From positions 1,488,001 through 1,552,000 of the forward strand of contig NZ_JAUSTJ010000001.1 in assembly GCF_030812785.1 (NCBI RefSeq): DNA of 64,000 bases, in the 5' to 3' direction. This document shows positions 24,944-34,743 of the stretch, piece after piece; position 1 is the stretch's first letter; each line of letters starts with the position of its first letter. A program made the translations under genes and the position numbers. The notes below the pieces were generated by a model, which did not search any database, had not been told where the DNA came from, and saw only the letters and a program-made list of their open reading frames with translations. The DNA is from Sphingomonas kyeonggiensis. Lineage in GTDB: Bacteria; Pseudomonadota; Alphaproteobacteria; Sphingomonadales; Sphingomonadaceae.

Positions 24944-25657
24944 ATGGAGTCACAAAAAGTAACTAGCAACGATTTCGCCAAGGCGCGCCGCTGGTATCAG
25001 GACGCGTGCGGGACGGCGCTCGCAATGGATCTCATTGGAGAACGCTGGTCGCTGCTGATCGTTCGCGAATTGCTGCTTGGGCCGCGTCGTTTCGGCGAAA
25101 TCCGCGGCGCGCTGGAGGGATTGAGCGCCAATATCCTTACCCAGCGGCTCGAAGGGCTGGAGAAGGGCGGCATCCTGCGCCGCAGGCAGCTGCCCTCGCC
25201 GGTCAACGCCCAGGTCTATGAGCTCACCCGCTGGGGTGCCCAGCTCGAGGAGCCGATCTTCGCGCTCAGCCGCTGGGCGGCAGGCTCGCCCGCCCATGAC
25301 GTCACGCTGCCGCTCAGCAACGGCGCCTTCATGCTGTCGCTCAAGACGATGATCGCGCGTGACAAGGCGCGGGGCATGTCGGTCGATCTCGGCTTCCGGG
25401 TGGGCGGCGAGCCGTTCCGCGCGCATATCCTGGATGGCGGGCTGGTGATCGAGCGCCGCGATCCCGCCGGCGCCGATGTGGTCTTCGAAGGCGTGCCGAC
25501 CCCGCTCGCCGCGACCTTCTACGGCCCGTTGCCGCTGACCGAGTCGATCCGCGAGGGACGGGTGTCGGTGACCGGCGACCTCGCGCTGGGCCAGCGCTTC
25601 GTCGATCTGTTCGGGTTGCCGAAGTTCGAGAATGACTGCCCAGCAGAAGCCAAATAA
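24944..25657 (+). CDS. HxlR-family transcriptional regulator with a C-terminal SCP2-like domain
   Basis: 237 residues. The HxlR winged helix covers about 20-115 (MDLIGERWSLLIVRELLLGP, RRFGEIRGALEGLSANILTQ, LEGLEKGGILRR). The C-terminal 110 residues resemble a sterol-carrier-type ligand pocket (FRAHILDGGLVIERRDPAGA, SVTGDLALGQRFVDLFGL). HxlR proteins often sense electrophiles or redox state through cysteines; the only cysteine near the HTH is Cys22, so a ligand-type mechanism is also possible. It diverges from the DUF899-VOC-DoxX-PhnB-GST group and is the obvious candidate regulator. The spacer and start region contain GGTTATTAAAAGCAACC at about 24926-24942. Confidence 0.88.
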   Translation: MESQKVTSNDFAKARRWYQDACGTALAMDLIGERWSLLIVRELLLGPRRFGEIRGALEGLSANILTQRLEGLEKGGILRRRQLPSPVNAQVYELTRWGAQLEEPIFALSRWAAGSPAHDVTLPLSNGAFMLSLKTMIARDKARGMSVDLGFRVGGEPFRAHILDGGLVIERRDPAGADVVFEGVPTPLAATFYGPLPLTESIREGRVSVTGDLALGQRFVDLFGLPKFENDCPAEAK

Positions 25658-25711
25658 CCGTCATCCCGGGCCCCAATCGTCATCCGTCCCCAATCGGCGC
25701 TCACCCCCAAT

Positions 25712-26030
25712 CGTCATCCCGGCGAAAGCCGGGATCTCATGCGGCTCTTGTCCCGCGTCCCGCGCCTTCTCCTGAGATCCCGGCTTTCGCCGGGACGGGA
25801 AGAGGAGGGGTGACGGCTGCCTTGCAAAATAGGATTTCGCCTGTTGCACTCCCGCAGCCGGATCATCGCCCGGCCGCTCTTTAACCTCGTAGGAAAGATA
25901 GGATCACAGCCACGCAACAATGCTGCTAGATGCGAAGCCTCCGCGGGAACCGTGTCAACTTAGGCGCCGCGAAAACCTGCTTTGGGCGTGTACTTCGTGT
26001 CCTTTGGCGAGTCGGCCCTGCCCGCACGGT
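25712..26030. repeat. Composite dispersed repeat, copy A (hairpin unit plus about 210-bp body)
   Basis: The left part (25712-25800) is a CGTCATCCCGGCGAAAGCCG inverted repeat. It is followed by TTGCAAAATAGGATTTCGCC (about 25821), then CGGCCGCTCTTTAACCTCGT, AGGAAAGATAGGATCAC and, near 25990, GCGTGTACTTCGTGTCCTTT GGCG. All of these segments recur in the same order and in reverse orientation at 35428-35711. No coding function is evident. A partial hit is at 15566-15595. Confidence 0.8.
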
Positions 26031-26039
26031 AGGAAAGCG

Positions 26040-26696
26040 TCAGACCCGGTTGCAGAAGCCCGGCTTGCGCTCGCCCGCGTCCCAGCAGCCGTCGAGGATC
26101 ATCGTCTTCAGCGTCTCGCAGCCGCGCTGCGGCCCGCACTGGCCGTCGGGATTGACCACTGCGCATTGCCGGGCGAGCAGCGCCGCCTTCTGCCAGCCGA
26201 TCTTCGAGGCGCAGGTCGGGCCGTTGTCGCGCCAGTTCCAGCGCTTCTCGCGCGGACGATAGTGCACCGGCCGCGGGCGAGGCGGGGCGGGGCGCCATTC
26301 GGGCTCGGGCGTCCAGCGCTGCGGGCCGCGCAGGTAGCGGCGATAGGCGGTGGCGACGCACTCGGCGGTCTCGCAGGCGTCGCGCTCGCTCGCCAGCGCC
26401 TGGAGCTGCTGGCGCTGCACCCAGAGCTGCTGCTTGCTCGCGCCCTGCCGGTCCTCCGCCCATTGTCCGGCCAGGGTGCGGTGCAGCCAGTTCAGGCCCT
26501 TGTTGTCGCAGACCAGCCACTGGCCGCGGCGCAGCCGGCCCTCGCAGCTGGGATAGACGGCCAGCCACTCCGGCTCGCGGTCGATCGGGCGGGCAACCGG
26601 GGGCGGGGGACGGTGCGGTGGCGCCGCCGGCTGCTGGCCCCAGTCGCACGCCGCCAGCGGCGCGAGCAGCGCCAGGAACAACAGCTTCCCGTTCAT
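26040..26696 (-). CDS. Lipoprotein with an LprI-like N-terminal region
   Basis: Start ATG at 26696 gives 218 residues with a lipoprotein signal peptide (MNGKLLFLALLAPLAACDWG, lipobox LAAC). After a proline-rich linker, a cysteine-containing segment (WLVCDNKGLNWLHRTLAGQW, ERDACETAECVATAYRRYL) resembles the LprI/DUF1311 lysozyme-inhibitor fold. A second cysteine-rich module (CASKIGWQKAALLARQCAVV, GCETLKTMILDGCWD) follows. It is likely a periplasmic or outer-membrane lipoprotein with several disulphides; the precise function is unknown. Confidence 0.75.
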   Translation of the reverse strand: MNGKLLFLALLAPLAACDWGQQPAAPPHRPPPPVARPIDREPEWLAVYPSCEGRLRRGQWLVCDNKGLNWLHRTLAGQWAEDRQGASKQQLWVQRQQLQALASERDACETAECVATAYRRYLRGPQRWTPEPEWRPAPPRPRPVHYRPREKRWNWRDNGPTCASKIGWQKAALLARQCAVVNPDGQCGPQRGCETLKTMILDGCWDAGERKPGFCNRV

Positions 26697-26872
26697 CGAC
26701 TTCCCCAAGAATCGGTGTTGGTACGCGACCGTTGCTTTGACGTCATGATCCCATGAAAGCCGATTCGAGGAAAGGGCTTGCGACCGGGGCGGCCGATCGT
26801 GCGTTTTGCGCGAAGCCCGTTGCAGTGCGGCACGGGAGCTTCTAGTCGCTCTCGCGACGGAAGGACGAATAG

Positions 26873-27877
26873 ATGGCGGACATCCCCAACACCCAGCCCG
26901 ACAGCCGGGAAACCACGATCCTCGAAGCGCCCGACAAGATGGTGAAGGTGCGCGACCTGTTCGGGATCGACAGCGACCTCGAAGTGCCCGCGTTCAGCGA
27001 GGCGGACGAGCGCGTGCCCGATCTCGACCCGGCCTATGTCTTCGATCCGGATACGACGCTCGCGATCCTGGCCGGCTTCGCCCACAACCGCCGCGTGATG
27101 GTCCAGGGCTATCACGGCACCGGCAAGTCGACGCATATCGAGCAGGTGGCGTCGCGCCTCAACTGGCCGTGCATCCGCATCAATCTCGACGCGCATATCA
27201 GCCGTATCGACCTGATCGGCCGCGACGCGATCGTGCTCAAGGACGGCCAGCAGGTCACCGAGTTCCGCGAGGGCCTGCTTCCCTGGGCGCTGCAGACCCC
27301 GACCGCGCTGGTGTTCGACGAATATGACGCCGGCCGCCCGGACGTGATGTTCGTGATCCAGCGCGTGCTCGAGACCGAGGGCAAGCTGACCCTGCTCGAC
27401 CAGAACCGCGTGATCCGCCCCAACCCCTATTTCCGCCTGTTCGCCACCGCGAACACCGTGGGCCTGGGCGACACCAGCGGCCTCTATCACGGCACCCAGC
27501 AGATCAACCAGGGCCAGATGGACCGCTGGAACATCGTGGTGACGCTCAACTACCTCCCCGCCGCGGTCGAGGCACAGATCGTGCTGGCCAAGTCGGGCGA
27601 CTTCGACAAGCCGGGCGGCAAGGAGCTGGTCGAGAACATGGTCCGCGTCGCCGACCTGACCCGCAAGGGCTTCGTCAACGGCGACATCTCGACCGTGATG
27701 AGCCCGCGCACCGTGATCACCTGGGCGCAGAATGCCGAGATCTTCAAGGATGTCGGCTTCGCGTTCCGGCTGAGCTTCCTCAACAAGTGCGACGAGGCGG
27801 AGCGCGCGCAGGTGGCGGAGTACTATCAGCGCGTGTTCGGCAAGGACCTGCCGGAGAGCGTGGTCGGCAAGGCCTGA
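26873..27877 (+). CDS. cobS: CobS-type AAA+ ATPase (cobaltochelatase small subunit)
   Basis: 334 residues with the AAA+ core of CobS: Walker A GYHGTGKS (about 81-88), Walker [12 protein letters not shown], sensor-type [20 protein letters not shown] and the CobS N-terminal [18 protein letters not shown]. With CobT it forms the chaperone complex that drives cobalt insertion by CobN. No cobN is in this window, so the pair may serve cobalamin synthesis encoded elsewhere. The paired cobT is 1.5 kb downstream, with two unrelated genes between. Confidence 0.95.
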   Translation: MADIPNTQPDSRETTILEAPDKMVKVRDLFGIDSDLEVPAFSEADERVPDLDPAYVFDPDTTLAILAGFAHNRRVMVQGYHGTGKSTHIEQVASRLNWPCIRINLDAHISRIDLIGRDAIVLKDGQQVTEFREGLLPWALQTPTALVFDEYDAGRPDVMFVIQRVLETEGKLTLLDQNRVIRPNPYFRLFATANTVGLGDTSGLYHGTQQINQGQMDRWNIVVTLNYLPAAVEAQIVLAKSGDFDKPGGKELVENMVRVADLTRKGFVNGDISTVMSPRTVITWAQNAEIFKDVGFAFRLSFLNKCDEAERAQVAEYYQRVFGKDLPESVVGKA

Positions 27878-27918
27878 GCGACCGGGCCGACGTTCCGCGC
27901 CGCCGCGCGGTGCGGGCG

Positions 27919-28308
27919 TCAGGCCGTGCCGGCCCCGCGATCGCGCGGGTTGAACTCGGCGATCAGCGCCATGGCCAGCCACACCGCCAGCGTCGGCTGG
28001 AGCTTGGGCGGCAGCTGCGCACCGGGCGAGACCATCGTGCCGAGCACATAGGGCAGTGCCGCGATGAGGGCGAAGGCGAGGATCGAATAGGCGATCCGGT
28101 GCCGGCTCGACGAGACATAGAGGATGGTGATCACCATCGACGCCGTGGTGAACAGCACCAGCACATAGTCCTTGGTGCTCAGAGTCTCGGTGGTCGCCAT
28201 CACGAAGCCGAGCACCGCGCCGAAGAAGATGCCGAGCCCGCTGAGGTTCGCACTATACTCGCCATGGCTCATCCGGCCGACAAGGCCGATACGATCGAGA
28301 AACTTCAT
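27919..28308 (-). CDS. Small integral membrane protein of unknown function
   Basis: Start ATG at 28308 (MKFLDRIGLVGRMSHGEYSA) gives 129 residues with about four hydrophobic helices (LGIFFGAVLGFVMATTETLS; YVLVLFTTASMVITILYVSS; AYSILAFALIAALPYVLGTM; TLAVWLAMALIAEF). No family recognised. It lies on the opposite strand between cobS and the secreted-protein gene, so it is not part of a cob operon. Confidence 0.7.
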   Translation of the reverse strand: MKFLDRIGLVGRMSHGEYSANLSGLGIFFGAVLGFVMATTETLSTKDYVLVLFTTASMVITILYVSSSRHRIAYSILAFALIAALPYVLGTMVSPGAQLPPKLQPTLAVWLAMALIAEFNPRDRGAGTA

Positions 28309-28444
28309 CTGATCCCCCTGGTCGCCAACCATGGCGTCCAAGGGATGCCAAGGCAATCGTGATCGGCGTTGCCTTTGGGATTGGCGGCGGGCAGGATCGT
28401 TGCGGGGACAAGCGTGGGTCATGCACGCGGCAAAAGGGGGAATC

Positions 28445-29335
28445 ATGATCCGGAACTGGAAGGGGCTCGCCATGCTGGCGGGTGTGCCGATGCTTGCGGC
28501 TGCTGCTCCGGCCGGCGGCGGCACCATGCCGGTATATCCGCTGCCTGACACGATGTGGCCCGATCCGGCCGCGCCGATCGGCAAGGTGCTGACGCTGAAG
28601 CCCGGCGAGGAGTTGATGCGCGCCTCGGTCAAGCAGACCCAGAAGCTCACCCTGCTTGCGCCGGTGAAGGTGTCGATCGACAAGTTCACGGACGAGATCG
28701 CAACCGGCGAGGAACTGACCGCGGTGATCGCTCCTCCGGAGACGCAGGAAAGAGTGGGCGGCAAGGGGCTCTATTTCTGCGGTCGCGACCAGCGCGGCCG
28801 CTCGGGGCTGGGCGCGGCGCTGCTCGGCGGGATCGGTGCCCGGTTCATGCCGATCGTCCGTTTCTGCTTCATCGATGGCGACAAGGACGGCAAGCTCGAC
28901 CAGGTCTTCCTCGCCGGTGCCAAGGACAAGGCGCTGCAAAAGGCGATTTCGATCGAACCGGTGGCGTACAAGATCGAATATCTGGTGCCGCGCGATGCGG
29001 GCCAGTATCTTCGGCTGCGCTATCGGAAACATATACCCGAGAGCAACAAGGTGCAGCTTGAGCTCGAAGTCTATGACGGCGGCAAGAAGCAGAGCTTCGA
29101 CTATGTGCTGTACGACGGCTTCGGTGGCCCCCTGCAGCGCGAATATGCCTATCTTCTGACCAATCCGAAGAAGGTCCCCTATCCGGCATTCTTCAACAAT
29201 GTGATGGGCGCGATCGTGCGGGTCGACGGGGTCGATGCCGATGGCAATGCGCGCTTCGTGGTCGAGCGCAATTTCCGCCCGACCCTGTTCCGTCCGGTCT
29301 CGATCCAGGTGCAGTACATTTACATCTACATCTAG
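28445..29335 (+). CDS. Secreted protein of unknown function
   Basis: Start ATG at 28445, after AAAGGGGGAATC, gives 296 residues with a signal peptide ([20 protein letters not shown]). The mature part is mixed alpha/beta with one possible EF-hand-like acidic loop ([12 protein letters not shown]). No family recognised. The C-terminus is an unusual QVQYIYIYI. It stands 43 bases before cobT on the same strand, but a role with CobT is not supported by anything in the sequence. Confidence 0.7.
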   Translation: MIRNWKGLAMLAGVPMLAAAAPAGGGTMPVYPLPDTMWPDPAAPIGKVLTLKPGEELMRASVKQTQKLTLLAPVKVSIDKFTDEIATGEELTAVIAPPETQERVGGKGLYFCGRDQRGRSGLGAALLGGIGARFMPIVRFCFIDGDKDGKLDQVFLAGAKDKALQKAISIEPVAYKIEYLVPRDAGQYLRLRYRKHIPESNKVQLELEVYDGGKKQSFDYVLYDGFGGPLQREYAYLLTNPKKVPYPAFFNNVMGAIVRVDGVDADGNARFVVERNFRPTLFRPVSIQVQYIYIYI

Positions 29336-29378
29336 TCGGAGGCTTGCATCGAGCGGCCAAGCTTCCCAAAGCGGAAAC

Positions 29379-31205
29379 ATGGCTGCCGACTCTCCTCTCG
29401 ACCGGTTCCGCAACGTCCTTGGCGGCACCGCCCGCGCGCTTTCGGGCGAGCGCGAGGCCGAACTGAGCTTCACCGGTGAGGCGCCACGCCAGGATGGGCG
29501 CCAGATCAAGGTGCCGGCGCCGTCGCGCGGCCTGCCCGCCGAGGAAGTCGCCGAGGCGCGCGGCTTTGCCGACAGCTTCGCGCTGCGCATGCGCCACCAC
29601 GACAATGCGCTCCACCTGAGGAGCGCGCCCAAGGAGCCGGTGGCGCGCGCGGTGTTCGACGCGGTCGAGACGGCGCGGGTCGAGGCGCTGGGCTCGCGCG
29701 GCTATGCCGGCATCGCCGCCAATCTCGAACATGCGCTCGAGCTCAAGCTGCGGGCCGACCCGATCAACCGGGCGCGCAACCGCGAGGAAGTGCCGCTTTC
29801 TACCGCGCTCGGCCTGATGGTCCGCGAGCGGTTGACCGGCCGCGAGTCGCCGGCTGCCGCGGCGCTCGGCATGGCGCTGATCCGCGACTGGATCGAGGAG
29901 CGCGCCGGCTCGGACCTCGACGCGCTGGCGCTGGCGATCGACGACCAGCGGGCCTTTGCCTCGCTCACCTCGAAGCTGCTCCAGGACCTCGAGCTGACCG
30001 AGGGCGATCTCCTCCCCGACGAAGCCGATGAGGGCGGCGGCGAGGACGAGGGCACCGACGACCAGGAACAGCCCGGCGACGAGGAAGGCGAGAGCGAGTC
30101 GAGCCAGAGCGAGGGCCAGGCCGAGGCGCGCGGCGAGCAGCGCGAGTCCGACCAGGGCGAGGAAGGCGAGCAGCAGCAGTCCGACGCGATGGAGGATGGC
30201 GACGGCGAGCCCGGTGACGAAGGCGAGGAGGGCATGATGCCCGTCCGCCCGAACCGTCCGTGGAGCGACCTGCCGCCGCAGTTCGAATACAGGCCCTACA
30301 CCACCCAGTTCGACGAGGTCGTCGCCGCTACCGATCTGTGCGACACCGAGGAGCTGGATCGCCTCCGCTCCTATCTCGACCAGCAGCTCGTCCATCTCCA
30401 GGGTGCGGTGACCAAGCTCGCCAACCGGCTCCAGCGCCGGCTGATGGCACAGCAGAACCGCAGCTGGGACTTCGACCAGGAAGAGGGCATCCTCGATGCC
30501 GCCCGGCTGGCCCGCATCGTCGTCAATCCGATGCTGTCGCTCTCATACAAGAGCGAGAAGGACACCGAGTTCAAGGACACGGTGGTGACTTTGCTGATCG
30601 ACAATTCGGGCTCGATGCGCGGGCGGCCGATCTCGATCGCGGCGATCAGCGCCGACATCATGGCGCGCACGCTGGAGCGCGTTGGGGTGAAGACCGAAAT
30701 CCTCGGCTTCACCACCCGTGCCTGGAAGGGCGGGCAGAGCCGCGAGAAATGGCTGGCCGACGGCCGCCCGGCCCAGCCCGGCCGCCTCAACGACATCCGC
30801 CACATCGTCTACAAGCAGGCCGACGAGCCGTGGCGCCGGGCCAAGAAATCGCTCGGGCTGATGATGCGCGAGGGGCTGCTCAAGGAGAATATCGACGGCG
30901 AGGCGCTGCTCTGGGCGCACCAGCGGCTGATCGGCCGCAGCGAGGATCGCAAGATCCTGATGGTGATCTCCGATGGTGCACCGGTCGATGATTCCACCCT
31001 GTCGGTGAACTCGGGTTCCTATCTCGAGCGCCACCTGCGCCAGGTGATCGGCTGGATCGAGACACGCTCCCCGGTCGAGCTGGTCGCGATCGGCATCGGC
31101 CACGACGTCACCCGCTACTATCAGCGCGCCGTGACGATCATGGATGCCGAGCAACTCGCCGGCACGATGGTCGAGCAGCTGGCGGCGCTGTTCGATACGG
31201 AATGA
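29379..31205 (+). CDS. cobT: CobT cobaltochelatase subunit
   Basis: 608 residues, start [20 protein letters not shown]. The N-terminal helical domain is followed by a very acidic, glutamate-rich linker (about 207-287), typical of CobT, and then a von Willebrand A domain with the MIDAS motif [11 protein letters not shown] (about 405-415) and the second-site [14 protein letters not shown]. CobT works with the AAA+ CobS to power cobalt insertion. The stop overlaps the start of the ribbon-helix-helix gene by 4 bases. Confidence 0.95.
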   Translation: MAADSPLDRFRNVLGGTARALSGEREAELSFTGEAPRQDGRQIKVPAPSRGLPAEEVAEARGFADSFALRMRHHDNALHLRSAPKEPVARAVFDAVETARVEALGSRGYAGIAANLEHALELKLRADPINRARNREEVPLSTALGLMVRERLTGRESPAAAALGMALIRDWIEERAGSDLDALALAIDDQRAFASLTSKLLQDLELTEGDLLPDEADEGGGEDEGTDDQEQPGDEEGESESSQSEGQAEARGEQRESDQGEEGEQQQSDAMEDGDGEPGDEGEEGMMPVRPNRPWSDLPPQFEYRPYTTQFDEVVAATDLCDTEELDRLRSYLDQQLVHLQGAVTKLANRLQRRLMAQQNRSWDFDQEEGILDAARLARIVVNPMLSLSYKSEKDTEFKDTVVTLLIDNSGSMRGRPISIAAISADIMARTLERVGVKTEILGFTTRAWKGGQSREKWLADGRPAQPGRLNDIRHIVYKQADEPWRRAKKSLGLMMREGLLKENIDGEALLWAHQRLIGRSEDRKILMVISDGAPVDDSTLSVNSGSYLERHLRQVIGWIETRSPVELVAIGIGHDVTRYYQRAVTIMDAEQLAGTMVEQLAALFDTE

Positions 31206-31450
31206 AGGTCGAGCCGCCCCCTGGCGGTTTCGAGGGGCCGGTCAAGCGGTCGGTCACCATTGCCGGGCACCAGACCTCGATCAGCCTTGAGCCACTGTTC
31301 TGGGATGCGCTCGAAGCGGCTGCCGCCAAACGGTCGCTGCCGCTCAACGCGCTGGTCGCGGCGATCGACCACGCCCGGATCCAGGGCGAGGACCCGCCCA
31401 ATCTGGCCAGCGCAATTCGGACCTGGCTGCTGGCGCAACCGCGCGCCTGA
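31202..31450 (+). CDS. Ribbon-helix-helix domain protein
   Basis: 82 residues: [40 protein letters not shown]. This is the RHH_4 (DUF4415-like) small DNA-binding or nucleoid-type fold seen next to cobT and fumarate/asparaginase genes in alphaproteobacteria. It overlaps cobT by 4 bases (ATGA), so translation is coupled. Target unknown. Confidence 0.85.
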   Translation: MKVEPPPGGFEGPVKRSVTIAGHQTSISLEPLFWDALEAAAAKRSLPLNALVAAIDHARIQGEDPPNLASAIRTWLLAQPRA

Positions 31451-31476
31451 CCTCCCCATGCAGACCCGGCGGTAAC

Positions 31477-31535
31477 GGTTTGCAACAATTTCGCGACAAA
31501 GTTGCGAACCGCTCTCATTAGCATTGACTCTGAGA
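31477..31535 (+). promoter_or_regulatory. Inverted repeats upstream of the TonB receptor, candidate iron-responsive operator
   Basis: GGTTTGCAAC (31477-31486) and GTTGCGAACC (31501-31510) are inverted with one mismatch. TCTCA (31513-31517) and TGAGA (31531-31535) form a second inverted pair. On the minus strand the centre reads CAATGCTAATGAGA, which resembles Fur-box halves (AATGATAAT type). The region ends 50 bases before the receptor's GTG start. Confidence 0.4.
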
Positions 31536-31584
31536 ACGCCTCGCAATAGCTGGCGGCGAAACAATCCGCTAAGGGGGTTACCCA

Positions 31585-34014
31585 GTGAATCTTTCGAACG
31601 GCGCCGCAGCGCCTGCTTTCCTCGCGCTCGCCTGTGTCGGCTTCGTCGCCAGCGCGCCCGCCCATGCCGCGACCGATGGCCCCGATGCCAAGACTCCCGC
31701 CGCGGCCGAGGACGATCAGGACCGTGCCGGGCAGGATCACATCACGGTCAACGGCCAGATCTATCAGCCGAAGCAGGAAAGCCCGAAGAACACGCGTCCG
31801 CTGCGCGACACGCCGCAGACGGTGACCGTGATTACCGCCGAGGTGATGGAGCAGCAGAACATCCTGTCGCTGCGCGATGCGCTGGCGACGGTGCCGGGCA
31901 TCACCTTCGGCGCCGGCGAGGGCGGCAGCGGCTATGGCGACAGCATCAACCTGCGCGGCTTCAGCGCCAACAACGACATCACGGTCGATAACGTCCGCGA
32001 CAGCGCGCAATATACCCGCTCGGACAATTTCAACATCGAGCAGATCGAAGTCACCAACGGCTCGAACTCGGTCTATTCGGGCGGCGGCTCGGTCGCCGGC
32101 AACATCAACCTGGTCAGCAAGCGCCCGACCGGCCGGGATCATTCGGTCGTGCAGGCCGGCGTCGGCACCGACGATTACTACCGCGCCACTGCCGATATCG
32201 AGCGCAAGCTGAGCGATAGCGTCGGCGTTCGCCTGAACGCCATGTACCACCACAATGACGTGCCCGGCCGCGAAGTCGAAAATGCCAAGCGCTGGGGCGT
32301 GATGCCCTCGGTCACCTTCGGCCTGGGCGGCCCGACCAAGCTGACGCTGATCTACCTCCACCAGGAGGACAACAACATCCCGCAGTTCGGCGTGCCCTAT
32401 GTCAGCAGCGTGACCAATGGGTTCACCGGCCAGGTGCCCGGCACCAGCCGCAGCGGCTATTACGGCTTCCGCAACCTCGACAAGCAGGACAGCAATCTCG
32501 ACCAGGCGACGGCGATCATCGAGCATGAGCTGAGCAGCACGATCTCGCTGCGCAACCTCACCCGCTATCAGGACGTCGAGCAATACTCGATCGCCGACGG
32601 TCCCGAGGGCACCTTCTGCCTGCCGAGCGGCTTCACCGCGGCGGGCCTGGCCTGCACCACGCCGGGGCTGTTCACGCCGAGCGGCGGCTCGCGCGGCAAC
32701 ACCCGCGATACCCGCAACCAGATCATCTACAACCAGACCGACCTCAAGGGGACGTTCGACACCTTCGGCATCGAGCACAGCTTCGACCTGGGCTTCTCGA
32801 TGTCGCGGGAGTTCTATGACCTGCGCTCGGGCAATTCGCAGCGCGCCGCCAACGGTGCGACCGTCACCATCCCGCCCTATGCGTGGAACGATCCGAACCT
32901 CAACGACCGCAACGTCTATAGCGGCCCGGTGAACTTCATCGTCGGCTCGCGGAGCCATGCCGAGATCGCCAACAAGGCGGTCTACCTGTTCGACACGATG
33001 AAGCTGTCGAACCATTTCGAGCTCAACGGCGGCGTGCGCTGGGAGCGCAACATCGGCGAGAACACCGCCTATACCATCGCGACCAGCGGCGCGGCGCTCG
33101 GCCAGATCACGGCGGTGACCCGGACCGGCAACCGCGACAGCCTGTTCTCCTACCGGATCGGCGCCGTCTACAAGCCGGTCGAGGCGGTCAGCCTCTATGT
33201 CGCCTATGGCAACTCCAAGACCCCGTCGCAGAGCACGGTCAACGGCAGCTGCTCGGCAACGGGCGCGTCGCAGACCTGCAACGTCAAGCCGGAAGGCGCC
33301 AAGAACTACGAGATCGGCGGCAAGGCCGAGCTGTTCCATGGCGGCCTGCTGCTCACCGCCGCGCTGTTCCGCACCGATCGCGACAGCTACAAGGTCGCCT
33401 CGAACGACCCGACCGTGCCGGACCAGCAGCTCGACGGCCACTCGCGGGTCGACGGCATCGCGCTGGGCGCCACCGGCCACATCACCTCGGCGTGGCAGAT
33501 CACCGCGAACTACACCTATCTCAAGAGCAAGCTGATCCAGTCGCTCTCCAACGAGTGCATCGCGCGTCCCGGCCCGGTTTCGACGACGGTCGGCGGGGTG
33601 ACGACGATCACCAATCCCTGCGGCAACTCGACCGCGGTGCTGGACCCCGCAAAGGGCGCGGCGCTCAACCAGACGCCGAAGCATTCCGGCAGCATCTATA
33701 CCGCCTACAGCTTCCCGTTCGGCCTCACCGTCGGCTATGGCGCGACCTATCAGGGCCGGTTCGCGATCAACCTGCCGGCGCTGACGACGCCGCTGGTGGC
33801 GGGCAGCTCGACGCTGACGCCGGTGCTCTATTCGAAGTCCTATCTCGTCCACAATCTGACGCTGGCGTACGACATCACCCATGCGCTGCAGGCGCAGCTC
33901 AACGTCAAGAACATCGGCGACAAGCTCTACTACACCCGCATCCGCGCCAATAATGGCTGGGCGACCCCGGGCGACGGCCGGTCGGCTGTCCTGACGCTGA
34001 GCTACAAGTTCTGA
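31585..34014 (+). CDS. TonB-dependent siderophore receptor (Fiu/CirA-like catecholate type)
   Basis: GTG start after AAGGGGG gives 809 residues with a signal peptide (FLALACVGFVASAPAHA). The plug domain starts at ITVNGQIYQPKQ and has PLRDTPQTVTVITAEVMEQQ, ITFGAGEGGSGYGDSINLRG and IEQIEVTNGSNSVYSGGGSV; the barrel ends with the canonical aromatic GDGRSAVLTLSYKF. The plug resembles E. coli Fiu and other catecholate-siderophore receptors that neighbour PiuC-like dioxygenases. It is the first gene of a three-gene unit with the Sel1 and PiuC genes. Confidence 0.94.
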   Translation: MNLSNGAAAPAFLALACVGFVASAPAHAATDGPDAKTPAAAEDDQDRAGQDHITVNGQIYQPKQESPKNTRPLRDTPQTVTVITAEVMEQQNILSLRDALATVPGITFGAGEGGSGYGDSINLRGFSANNDITVDNVRDSAQYTRSDNFNIEQIEVTNGSNSVYSGGGSVAGNINLVSKRPTGRDHSVVQAGVGTDDYYRATADIERKLSDSVGVRLNAMYHHNDVPGREVENAKRWGVMPSVTFGLGGPTKLTLIYLHQEDNNIPQFGVPYVSSVTNGFTGQVPGTSRSGYYGFRNLDKQDSNLDQATAIIEHELSSTISLRNLTRYQDVEQYSIADGPEGTFCLPSGFTAAGLACTTPGLFTPSGGSRGNTRDTRNQIIYNQTDLKGTFDTFGIEHSFDLGFSMSREFYDLRSGNSQRAANGATVTIPPYAWNDPNLNDRNVYSGPVNFIVGSRSHAEIANKAVYLFDTMKLSNHFELNGGVRWERNIGENTAYTIATSGAALGQITAVTRTGNRDSLFSYRIGAVYKPVEAVSLYVAYGNSKTPSQSTVNGSCSATGASQTCNVKPEGAKNYEIGGKAELFHGGLLLTAALFRTDRDSYKVASNDPTVPDQQLDGHSRVDGIALGATGHITSAWQITANYTYLKSKLIQSLSNECIARPGPVSTTVGGVTTITNPCGNSTAVLDPAKGAALNQTPKHSGSIYTAYSFPFGLTVGYGATYQGRFAINLPALTTPLVAGSSTLTPVLYSKSYLVHNLTLAYDITHALQAQLNVKNIGDKLYYTRIRANNGWATPGDGRSAVLTLSYKF

Positions 34015-34026
34015 TATAGCCAAGGC

Positions 34027-34743
34027 ATGACGCAGCTCGATCGACTGTCGAGCGAAGACATCGCCGCCCGCCTCTCCGGTTCGCCGGAGGCGCGGGCGGC
34101 GTTGATTCGCGAAGGGGCACAGGCCGGCCTGGCAGAGGCGCAGGCGGTGCTTGGCCAGATGCTGCTCGACCAGCAGAAGCCGGCCGAGGCGTTCGGCTGG
34201 TTCTGGAAGGCGGCGCAGCAGGGCCATGCGATGGGGCTCAACATGCTGGGGCGCTGCTATGACCTTGGCTGGGGCACGCCGGTGGACAAGCTGCGCGCGG
34301 CGGAGTGCTTCCGTGTCGCTGCCGAGGCCGGGCTCGACTGGGGCATGTACAATTACGGCTCGGCGCTGGCGCTCGGGTCCGGCTTGACCCAGGACAAGGC
34401 GGCCGCGCTCGGCTGGTTCGAGAAGGCTGCCGCGATGGGGCACGCCAAATCCGCCAACTTCGTCGGCAGCTTCCATGAGGAAGGCACGATCGTGCCGCGC
34501 GACATGGCGGCGGCGGCGGCCTGCTATGCCCGGGCGGCGGAGGGCGGAGACTTCCGCGGCATGTTCAACCATGCCCGGATGCTCGCCGAGGCGGGCGACA
34601 TCGACGGCGCGTTGCTGTGGATCGAGCGGTGCGGGGCGGAGGCCAAGCCCGTGTTCCGCGACAAGGCGCTTGCCTGGCTGGCCCAGGTCCCGGACGTGCG
34701 CCTGCGCACCGAAGGCACCGCCGCCTTGCTGAAGGAACGCTGA
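34027..34743 (+). CDS. Sel1-like repeat protein
   Basis: 238 residues made largely of Sel1/TPR-type repeats of about 36 residues ([74 protein letters not shown]). No signal peptide, so probably cytosolic scaffolding. It sits 12 bases after the receptor stop and overlaps the dioxygenase start by one base. The receptor-Sel1-dioxygenase order recurs in many proteobacteria. Confidence 0.92.
   Translation: MTQLDRLSSEDIAARLSGSPEARAALIREGAQAGLAEAQAVLGQMLLDQQKPAEAFGWFWKAAQQGHAMGLNMLGRCYDLGWGTPVDKLRAAECFRVAAEAGLDWGMYNYGSALALGSGLTQDKAAALGWFEKAAAMGHAKSANFVGSFHEEGTIVPRDMAAAAACYARAAEGGDFRGMFNHARMLAEAGDIDGALLWIERCGAEAKPVFRDKALAWLAQVPDVRLRTEGTAALLKER

Noticed and set aside
31138..34572. An 1,144-codon minus-strand frame opposite the TonB receptor and Sel1 genes
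   Set aside because: It spans two unrelated, well-supported genes and has an Arg/Ala/Gly-rich composition typical of antisense frames.
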